Origin: Desulfobacteraceae bacterium
GTDB lineage: Bacteria; Desulfobacterota; Desulfobacteria; Desulfobacterales; SURF-15
DNA: 20,297 nt
Direction of reading: 5' to 3'
Assembly (NCBI GenBank): GCA_003599475.1
Contig: QZKK01000240.1
Location: 1-20,297, forward strand
The notes beneath the pieces are model-generated. The model was not told the origin of the DNA. It did no database searches and was given only the letters and a program-made list of their open reading frames with translations. A program made the translations under genes and the position numbers. Position 1 is the first letter of the stretch. The number at the start of each line of letters is the position of its first letter. Shown here in pieces: positions 15,045 to 20,297 of this stretch.

Positions 15045-15070
15045 GAGCCCGTCACCCTTCAGTTGAAAAT

Positions 15071-15233
15071 TAAATTCGAAATCCGAATATCGAAATCCGA
15101 AACAAATTCAAAAACTCGAAATTCTGAAATACGAACAATTCCTGGCAGCGACTCTTTCATCGGCTCGCTTTTTGGTCGTTTGAATTTTGACTCGATATTG
15201 TTTCGGATTTCGGATTTCGTGCTTCGAATTTCC
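15071..15233. repeat. Imperfect inverted repeat built from CGAAATCCGAA-like words
   Basis: The left arm (about 15071-15125) is made of AAATTCGAAATCCGAATATC, CGAAATCCGAAACAAATTC and similar words. The right arm (about 15180-15233) is its approximate reverse complement (TTTCGGATTTCGGATTTCG, TCGAATTT). About 55 bp of unrelated sequence separates the arms. The right arm lies inside the flavoprotein gene and encodes its last residues. Confidence 0.7.
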
Positions 15234-16890
15234 GGGGTCCGATCCGGTCTTGCACCGGCCGGGTGCCGGCTTCGATTTCTCCCGCATCCCCGCCCCGGGT
15301 AAGCACCACATGGCAGCCAAAGTTTTTGTCATCCCGTTCCGGAAAATCGGTCCTGCGATGGTTGTCCCCCCAGCGGCTTTCCTTCCGCGCAAGAGAGGCT
15401 TCAGCGGAAAAATTTGCACAGCGAACGATATTTTCCACCTCGTAGAGCTTTGAAAGCTCATGGCCGTTTGAGACGCGGACCCCGTTTTCGATCTCCTCCT
15501 CGAAGCGGCGGGCCCATTCCAGCCAGCGCTTCAGCTTGTATTCGTTTTTGGGCGAGATCACATAGTCTCCGATAAACCGGCGGGTTTTGTACTCCAGATC
15601 CCGAACGTCGATTTCACGGCCGGCGGTCTGGAATCGGCTGTCCCTCTTTTTCTCCGCCGCCCGTACCTGGTCCCCGTTCAATCGCACCGGAGGCGTTGCC
15701 GCAAGGTATCCCAGCGCCGATTCCGCGGAGATCTCCCCGAATACGAAGGCTCCGGTCAGATGCTGCTTCGGGACACAGGCTGCGTCTCCTGCCGCGTACA
15801 ACCCCGGTACACCGGTTTCCGCCCGCTCGTCGACGTAAACGCCGGACATCCCGTGGCCGCCGCAGAGCTGGGATTCCGTCGGCCAGAGCTCGATATCTCT
15901 CTTTCTGAAATCGATGCCGCGTCCTTTGAAAAACCGCTCCTGGACCGGCCGTTCGGTGGAAAAGAGAATCCCTTCGATCTCGTCGATGACCTCGGCAGAA
16001 AGATGGCTCAGCCGGATGCGAAGCGGCCCCTTGCCCTGATTGAAGGCTTCGTTCATTCGCCCGAGCGAGTGGCACTCTCCTTCCATGAGGACGTTTTCGA
16101 ATATATCCATGACCCGCCCGCCCCGGGTGACGGTGATGGCCAGAAGCGGCATGTTGGCGTCCTTGATGAGCATGGACCGGTTGGAGTATTCCATTCCGGT
16201 CAGACCGGCGCCGGCATCAAAGGCCATGATGTAGCCGTCTCCGGTGTTTCCCGGGTAGTCGAACACCCCGTAGAGGTATCCGCTGTTTGGAAGGGAAAAC
16301 CTCGCCTGCCCTCCAGCGGTCAGAATTACCGCTCCGGCCGAGCATGCCACCGTCTCCCCGGTTCTGACTTGAAGCCCGATTGCGCCTGCAACCCTCCCTT
16401 CGTCCATCAGGAGCTCGAGCCCCATGACCCGATTGACAGCAACGGCTCCCATCTCCTGTGCTCTCCTGGAGATCATGACTTTGAGGTCCGGCTCCTCCAT
16501 GGCCGTCTGGAACTCGCCTTTGACATGGTAGCGAAGCGTCCGGTACCGCCCGTTTTTGTCCAGCGGGAAACGGACCCCCCACCCCTCCAGCTTCTTGAGC
16601 AGTTCGTATGAACGGCTTGCCATGATGTAGCTTGGAGCGGCATCGACGATCCCCTGGCAGCTTATGCGAACCGCCTCGAGGTAGAGCTCCGGTGTGGTGA
16701 AGTCGGGGATGGCAACGATATTCAGGGCATCCATGCCCCTTGCGATTGAGCCGCTGTATTTGATATCCCCCTTTTCGAAGATGACCACCTTTAGATCCGG
16801 TTTGAGCTCGAGTGCCCGGATGGCCGCCATGCAGCCGGCACTTCCTCCGCCGATAATCAAAAGATCGGCTTTCAGCAAACGGGTTTCCAT
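15157..16890 (-). CDS. FAD-dependent flavoprotein of the AprA/fumarate reductase type
   Basis: The 577-residue protein belongs to the fumarate reductase/succinate dehydrogenase/APS reductase flavoprotein superfamily. The FAD dinucleotide fold is LLIIGGGSAGCMAA (GGGSAG at 14-19) with the ribose-binding acidic residue Glu39. GNTGDGY (215-221), GGHGMSGVYVDERAETGVPGLYAAGDAA (344-371) and HLTGAFVFGEISAESA (377-392) follow the family order. The C-terminal helical domain has ESRWGDNHRRTDFPERDD, as in AprA-like proteins. The last 28 residues or so (after TRPVQD) come from an inverted repeat and look foreign. AGAGGTAG precedes ATG 16890. A GltD-like partner is next downstream and a GntR regulator 210 nt upstream. 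The substrate is unknown: I see no evidence for sulfate-pathway partners nearby. Confidence 0.88.
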   Translation of the reverse strand: METRLLKADLLIIGGGSAGCMAAIRALELKPDLKVVIFEKGDIKYSGSIARGMDALNIVAIPDFTTPELYLEAVRISCQGIVDAAPSYIMASRSYELLKKLEGWGVRFPLDKNGRYRTLRYHVKGEFQTAMEEPDLKVMISRRAQEMGAVAVNRVMGLELLMDEGRVAGAIGLQVRTGETVACSAGAVILTAGGQARFSLPNSGYLYGVFDYPGNTGDGYIMAFDAGAGLTGMEYSNRSMLIKDANMPLLAITVTRGGRVMDIFENVLMEGECHSLGRMNEAFNQGKGPLRIRLSHLSAEVIDEIEGILFSTERPVQERFFKGRGIDFRKRDIELWPTESQLCGGHGMSGVYVDERAETGVPGLYAAGDAACVPKQHLTGAFVFGEISAESALGYLAATPPVRLNGDQVRAAEKKRDSRFQTAGREIDVRDLEYKTRRFIGDYVISPKNEYKLKRWLEWARRFEEEIENGVRVSNGHELSKLYEVENIVRCANFSAEASLARKESRWGDNHRRTDFPERDDKNFGCHVVLTRGGDAGEIEAGTRPVQDRIGPRKFEARNPKSETISSQNSNDQKASR

Positions 16891-16924
16891 GAAGCTACCT
16901 CTTATGAAACTTCACTTTTCATTC

Positions 16925-17020
16925 ACCATTGACAATTAGCTATTTACAATTGGCAATTGGTTCAAAATGCTTCAGTTCAAAAAATTGTGAATTGTGAATT
17001 GCTAATTGCTAATTGTGAAC
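16925..17020. repeat. AT-rich word-like inverted repeat (AATTGTGAATTG / CAATTGGCAATT)
   Basis: The right part (16983-17020) is a near-tandem array of AATTGTG and AATTGCT units. The left part (16925-16960) carries the inverse words (CCATTGACAATTAGC, ACAATTGGCAATTGG). Together they fill most of the gap between gntR and the flavoprotein gene. Gap position 16891-17100 shows no gene. Confidence 0.7.
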
Positions 17021-17100
17021 GGGGCTGAAGTTATTTCTCTGATCAAACCGGCCTGTTCAGTCATCCAGAATCCAGCATCAAGCATCCATTGGCCAGGCAC

Positions 17101-17883
17101 TTAGACGATGTTTACAATCCCCCAGTTGTCGTCCTCTTTGTGGAATTCGTACTTCAGCTCGATTCGATCGGCCCTGAAGGTCAGCCGGCCGGCCATGAGC
17201 GGATTTTCATCTCTTCCAAAGTAGATGCCGGTGCGCCGGATCCCCGGGATCCGGCGGTCGGCCGAAAGCATCTCCGCTTCTTTTTCCGTCAGCGGCGAGC
17301 TCGTTATGGTATAAGCCACCCGAACGATCTCGTTTTCCGGCCGTTCTTCCAGCAGATCGAAAATCGGTTTTCTCCGGAAATCGTCTTCCGGAAACCGTCC
17401 GGCGATCGCGATCGGAAGCAGACGCTCTTCGACGGCAAGCGGTTTTTCTCCCGCGAGCTTTACCCGCCGGATGAAAAAAAGCGCTTTTCCGCCGGCCTTG
17501 CAGAAGTCGGCCGCCCATGCATCCACCCGATCGACCCTCCCGCAGAAGATCAGGCGGTTTATCACCGGGATGCCCTGTGCCGCAAGCGAGGCCTCCAGGT
17601 TTTGAAAACCCCGGACGGTTCCCCTCGTCTTCGGTGCCGCGACAAAAGTCCCCTTTCCTCTGACCCTGCGGGCGATTTCCAGCGATTCCAACCGCTGGAC
17701 CGCCTGGCGGATCGTCGTCCGGCTGACCCGGTAACGCGCCAGAAGCTCATTTTCGGAAGGCAGGAGATCCCCTTGGGCAAGTCCGCCGGAGCGCACGTAT
17801 TCGGCCAGCGCCTCGCTCAATTGAACATAAAGCGGCTTGTAGTCCGCGGGGTCGAGATCCGGAAAATGATCCAGGGCGCCCAT
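17101..17883 (-). CDS. GntR-family transcriptional regulator, HutC subfamily (UTRA domain)
   Basis: This DNA-binding regulator has 260 residues from ATG 17883, set by GGAGG 5 nt upstream; the open frame extends to 18123 but without a start signal. The N-terminal winged helix spans about 15-82: PLYVQLSEALAEYV, then LPSENELLARYRVSRTTIRQAVQRLE, and the wing RRVRGKGTFV. These are the canonical GntR elements. The C-terminal half (about 95-255), with FIRRVKLAGEKPLAVEERLLP and EAEMLSADRRIPGIRRTGIYFG, is a UTRA ligand-binding domain as in HutC and FarR. It is divergent from the URO-D/SDR operon. A palindrome sits over its own -10 element, so it is probably an autorepressor whose inducer is a pathway compound. 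Confidence 0.92.
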   Translation of the reverse strand: MGALDHFPDLDPADYKPLYVQLSEALAEYVRSGGLAQGDLLPSENELLARYRVSRTTIRQAVQRLESLEIARRVRGKGTFVAAPKTRGTVRGFQNLEASLAAQGIPVINRLIFCGRVDRVDAWAADFCKAGGKALFFIRRVKLAGEKPLAVEERLLPIAIAGRFPEDDFRRKPIFDLLEERPENEIVRVAYTITSSPLTEKEAEMLSADRRIPGIRRTGIYFGRDENPLMAGRLTFRADRIELKYEFHKEDDNWGIVNIV

Positions 17884-17921
17884 TATTGCCTCCAGATTGA
17901 AGCCTCCGTGGCTTGATAGGG

Positions 17922-17941
17922 TTATCCGTATAACCGGATAA
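17922..17941. promoter_or_regulatory. Candidate GntR operator, overlapping palindromes
   Basis: TTATCCG (17922-17928) and CGGATAA (17935-17941) are perfect inverted arms around TATAAC. A second overlapping palindrome is GGTTAT-CCGT-ATAACC (17920-17935). It lies between the divergent gntR and URO-D genes and covers the predicted gntR -10. Palindromes of this size next to the regulator gene are typical GntR sites. Confidence 0.7.
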
Positions 17942-17954
17942 GATCCCTTGTCAA
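17927..17954 (-). promoter_or_regulatory. Promoter of gntR
   Basis: On the minus strand a consensus TTGACA (17954-17949) is followed after 16 bp by TATACG (17932-17927). The -10 lies within the palindrome, so a bound repressor would block it. Transcription would begin near 17920, about 37 nt before the gntR start codon. Confidence 0.65.
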
Positions 17955-17976
17955 TCTTTTTTTCTCGTTTTATAAA
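17948..17976 (+). promoter_or_regulatory. Promoter of the URO-D/SDR operon
   Basis: TTGTCA (17948-17953) and TATAAA (17971-17976) are 17 bp apart, each matching 5/6 of the sigma-70 consensus. The -35 shares bases with the -35 of the opposing gntR promoter. The expected transcript starts near 17983, giving a leader of about 50 nt. Confidence 0.65.
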
Positions 17977-18031
17977 CACCAAGACTCGGATTCTCGCAAA
18001 TTGAACTCCATAAGAAAGCGATGAGAACACC

Positions 18032-19174
18032 TTGAACGGACGGGAACGAATTCTGGCTGCCGCTGAGCACAGGGAACCCGATCGGATTCCGATCGATTTC
18101 GGCGGCTCCATGGTCACCAGCATTCATGAACAGGGCTACAATAAGCTGAAAAAGCATCTCGGCATTCTCCCGGACCGGGAAACGGAGATCGCCCGGGGCC
18201 GCAGCCTGGTCGCCAGGGTGGATCCGGAGGTCCAGGACGCGCTTGGCGTCGATACCCGGATGCTGATCGTAAACAGCCCGGACGGCTGGGATGAAACACC
18301 GAAGGAGCGAGGAAAGGTGCTGGACGAGTGGGGAATCGAATGGGAAATGCCTAAAGGCTTCTCCAATTACGAAATCACCCGTGCGCCCTTTGCCGGCGAC
18401 GTCACGCTGAACGACATCCGAGCCTATCCCTGGCCGGAGCCGATGTCTCCCCGCTTCGCAGAGGGACTGAAGGGCCTGAGGGAAAGTGCACTTCGCCTCA
18501 GGAAAAGCACCGACAAGGCCGTCGTAGCCAATCTTGCGGTTCAGATCCACACCCAGAGCTATTTCATGAGAGGGCTTACCGACTACCTGATGGATATGGC
18601 GGTCAATCCGGGTTTGATCGAGGCGATCCAGGATCGGGTGCTGGAAATCTTCGAGGAGCGCGCCCGGAAGATCATGGACGAAGTGGGCGACCTGGTAGAT
18701 GTCGTCTACGTGGCCGACGACCTGGGGATGCAGACCGGTCCCCTCTTTTCTCTCGAAATGTACCGCAGAACGCTCAAGCCGCGCCAGAAAAGGCTCTTCG
18801 AGACGATCAAAAGGGGTTCGGACGTAAAGATCCTCTATCATACGTGCGGTTCGGTGGTTGAATTCATTGACGACCTGGCGGAGGTGGGGATCGACATCCT
18901 CAACCCGGTTCAGGTCACCGCCAAGGGGATGGATACCCGTAAACTCAAGAAGCGCTTCGGAGAGAAAATCTGCTTCTGGGGGGGAATCGACACCCAGGAG
19001 GTGCTTCCCTTCGGCACCCCTTCTCAAGTTCGGGAGGAGGTTAAACGCCGGCTGGACGATCTTGCCGCCGGGGGAGGATATGTTCTTGCCGCGGTGCACA
19101 ACATCCGGCCCGAGGTGCCTCCGGAAAACATCGTGGCCATGATCGAGTCGGCCAGGGAACTGGGAGTGTACTGA
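18032..19174 (+). CDS. Uroporphyrinogen decarboxylase-family protein, probable methyltransferase (MtaA-like)
   Basis: The 380-residue protein has the URO-D/MtaA TIM-barrel pattern. It begins NGRERILAAAEHREPDRIPIDFGG, as in the methyltransferase branch. It carries the metal site ILYHTCGSVVEFI (His270, Cys272), then FWGGIDTQEVLPFGTP, and ends AAVHNIRPEVPPENIVAM. His270-x-Cys272 is the zinc pair of corrinoid/CoM methyltransferases; at the third position a His (356) appears where MtaA has Cys. Heme synthesis is unlikely, since the classical HemE N-terminus is absent. TTG 18032 seems to be the start. A 4-codon ORF (ATG 18021, TGA 18033-18035) overlaps it and may couple translation. No corrinoid protein is in the window. 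Confidence 0.85.
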   Translation: MNGRERILAAAEHREPDRIPIDFGGSMVTSIHEQGYNKLKKHLGILPDRETEIARGRSLVARVDPEVQDALGVDTRMLIVNSPDGWDETPKERGKVLDEWGIEWEMPKGFSNYEITRAPFAGDVTLNDIRAYPWPEPMSPRFAEGLKGLRESALRLRKSTDKAVVANLAVQIHTQSYFMRGLTDYLMDMAVNPGLIEAIQDRVLEIFEERARKIMDEVGDLVDVVYVADDLGMQTGPLFSLEMYRRTLKPRQKRLFETIKRGSDVKILYHTCGSVVEFIDDLAEVGIDILNPVQVTAKGMDTRKLKKRFGEKICFWGGIDTQEVLPFGTPSQVREEVKRRLDDLAAGGGYVLAAVHNIRPEVPPENIVAMIESARELGVY

Positions 19175-19231
19175 GCCAGGCTGGGTTCGGCGGGCCGGGT
19201 CCGGCATCTCTTCAATTCGAAGGAAATTGCG

Positions 19232-20002
19232 ATGATGATTGAGAAACTGTTTGGCTTATCCGGAAAAGTGGCGATGGTCACCGGTGCCGCCGGCGGCATC
19301 GGCGAGGTTCAGTGCAGGGCGCTGGCGGACGCCGGTGCCGATGTGGCAGTGTGTGACATGAACGCTGAAGCGGGGCAAAAGGTGTCGGATGCAATCGAAG
19401 CAATGGGCCGAAGGTCGGGGGCTTTCGCCCTGGACGTTCGCTCTAAAACCGGGTTGCAACAGGCGGTTTCCGATATCCTGGATCACTTCGGGCACATCGA
19501 CATCCTGTGCAACACCGCCGGAGTGAATTACCGGGTGCCGTTGCTGGAATACCCCGAGGCGGAGTGGGACAGGGTCATCGACATCAACCTGAAGGGCATT
19601 TTTCTGGTAAGCCAGGCGGTTGTGCCCCAGATGATCGAACGCGGCTGCGGCAGGGTGATCAACATGTCCTCCATCATGGGCAGAGTTACCTATTACGGCC
19701 AGGCCGCCTATTGTTCCTCCAAGGGCGGCGTGGATCAACTGACAAGGGTGATGGCCCTGGAGTGGGCCAGGCATGGTGTCTGCGTCAATGCCATTTCGCC
19801 GACTTACATCGAGACTCCGCTGGTGAAGCAGGTGCTCGAGAATGAGCCGGAGCGGGTCGAATTCATCAAGCGGCGCACGCCGATCGGCCGGCTGGGAAAA
19901 GCGGAGGAGTTGATGGGATTGACCATCTTCCTGGCCTCGGACGCCTCCGATTTGATCACCGGACAATCCATCTGCATCGACGGCGGGTGGACGGCCTGGT
20001 AG
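19232..20002 (+). CDS. Short-chain dehydrogenase/reductase (classical SDR)
   Basis: This NAD(P)-dependent oxidoreductase has 256 residues, the classical SDR length. It shows the cofactor loop TGAAGGIG (17-24), Asp42 after the second strand (VCDMN), which favours NAD(H), and NTAG (94-97). The catalytic set is Asn119 (DINLKG), Ser147 (INMSS), Tyr160 and Lys164 (YCSSK). The C-terminal ITGQSICIDGGW closes the fold. The N-terminus MIEKLFGLSGKVAMVTG resembles gluconate-5-dehydrogenase-type SDRs, but substrate cannot be inferred. AAGGAA precedes ATG 19232; ATG 19235 is a second choice. It lies 57 nt after the URO-D-like gene and is most likely in its operon, oxidising an alcohol or reducing a ketone in the same pathway. 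Confidence 0.93.
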   Translation: MMIEKLFGLSGKVAMVTGAAGGIGEVQCRALADAGADVAVCDMNAEAGQKVSDAIEAMGRRSGAFALDVRSKTGLQQAVSDILDHFGHIDILCNTAGVNYRVPLLEYPEAEWDRVIDINLKGIFLVSQAVVPQMIERGCGRVINMSSIMGRVTYYGQAAYCSSKGGVDQLTRVMALEWARHGVCVNAISPTYIETPLVKQVLENEPERVEFIKRRTPIGRLGKAEELMGLTIFLASDASDLITGQSICIDGGWTAW

Positions 20003-20040
20003 GGCGAACGTCATCGCCCGCTGCCGGAGGAAATCGCTCC

Positions 20041-20062
20041 GCGGCATTTCGTCCGATGCCGC
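20041..20062. terminator. Hairpin between convergent SDR and amidase genes
   Basis: GCGGCAT (20041-20047) and ATGCCGC (20056-20062) form a 7-bp stem with an 8-nt loop in the 80-bp gap between two convergent genes. No T-run follows on either side, so termination activity is uncertain. Confidence 0.35.
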
Positions 20063-20082
20063 GCTCCGAAAAGGTCGGCATG

Positions 20083-20297
20083 CTATCCGATCAAGCCGGA
20101 GGGATGACGCAGGTGCCAGCCGGTCATCAACTGATAGGCGTGAGCGGCGGCGATGACGAGGTTTTCATCGAAGGCTTTGCCCATGAACTGAATGCCGGTC
20201 GGCAGTCCTTTTTCCGTAAAGCCGTTCGGTACGGATATGGCAGGAAGGCCGGCTGCGTTTCCCGCAGCCCCCATGATATCTTTCGTACCTCCCCCGG
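20083..20297 (-). CDS. Amidase (amidase-signature family), C-terminal part only
   Basis: The frame is open to the window end, so only the last 71 or so residues are seen. They read GNAAGLPAISVPNGFTEKGLPTGIQFMG, then FDENLVIAAAHAYQLMTGWHLRHP. This is the standard C-terminal block of amidase-signature enzymes (GatA, indoleacetamide hydrolase and relatives), which hydrolyse carboxamides with a Ser-Ser-Lys triad. The triad lies upstream and is not visible. The gene converges on the SDR gene and may belong to the same catabolic region, but which amide it cleaves, or whether it is GatA, cannot be told. Confidence 0.85.
   Translation of the reverse strand, partial: GGGTKDIMGAAGNAAGLPAISVPNGFTEKGLPTGIQFMGKAFDENLVIAAAHAYQLMTGWHLRHPSGLIG

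Noticed and set aside
13908..15302. 464-codon plus-strand ORF opposite the oxidoreductase gene
   Set aside because: Antisense shadow in GC-rich DNA; the minus-strand protein has intact FAD, NAD and Fe-S motifs.
15157..16890. Dissimilatory APS reductase alpha subunit (aprA)
   Set aside because: The protein is only AprA/FrdA-like; no aprB, sat or qmo genes are adjacent, and the partner is a GltD-like protein instead.
17884..18123. N-terminal extension of the GntR regulator up to 18123
   Set aside because: The extension covers the promoters and operator and would overlap the divergent gene. GGAGG before ATG 17883 and family length support the shorter protein.
18032..19174. Heme-biosynthetic uroporphyrinogen decarboxylase (hemE)
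   Set aside because: The His270-x-Cys272 metal pair and the start NGRERILAAAEHREPDRIP are those of the methyltransferase-like branch, and no heme genes are nearby.
17951..19207. 418-codon minus-strand ORF opposite the URO-D-like gene
   Set aside because: Antisense shadow; it would also run across the divergent promoter region.

Overview
The window looks like a chromosomal stretch of a strictly anaerobic Desulfobacterota-type (deltaproteobacterial) organism. That is an inference from gene content: a TakP/FcbT-type TRAP transporter, an AprA/FrdA-type flavoprotein next to a GltD-like Fe-S oxidoreductase, a methyltransferase-like URO-D protein, a SEC-C protein, and many short interspersed palindromes between genes. 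GC looks moderately high. No rRNA, tRNA, CRISPR, transposase or phage gene was found.

Layout. 1-765: 3' part of a radical SAM gene. 1051-4847: a TRAP operon (substrate-binding protein, perfect terminator-like hairpin, small and large permeases, a two-helix membrane protein and a 53-residue membrane peptide), followed by a small YqiA-like hydrolase (4888-5403). 5404-5623 holds two interspersed palindromic repeats. 5624-5911 (minus) encodes a SEC-C protein. 6070-6969 (minus) encodes a DMT/EamA exporter preceded by a possible 33-codon leader ORF. 7211-10037 (plus) encodes a poly-gamma-glutamate-hydrolase-like domain fused to a GNAT acetyltransferase, then motA and motB. 10052-13230 (minus) is a four-gene polar amino acid ABC transporter, with gene order ATPase, binding protein, permease, permease. 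13443-17883 (minus) encodes a GltD-like FAD/Fe-S oxidoreductase, an AprA/FrdA-like flavoprotein and a GntR/HutC regulator. 18032-20002 (plus) encodes a URO-D/MtaA-like protein and an SDR dehydrogenase. 20083-end (minus) is the 3' part of an amidase.

How the parts may work together. The most coherent unit is 10-20 kb. A GntR/HutC repressor is divergent from the URO-D/SDR operon. Two good sigma-70 promoters share one -35 region, and a palindrome covers the -10 of the gntR promoter, which suggests autoregulation and possibly control of both directions. Downstream of gntR lie two redox flavoproteins and an amino-acid-type ABC importer; an amidase sits at the other edge. This looks like an inducible pathway for uptake and breakdown of a nitrogen-containing, possibly methylated, small organic compound, but the substrate cannot be read from sequence.

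The intergenic DNA of the 13-17 kb segment is unusual. It holds word-like tandem and inverted repeats, some of which run into coding sequence and supply the C-terminal tails of a permease and a flavoprotein. A perfect four-copy heptamer repeat sits 8 bp upstream of the ABC ATPase start codon.
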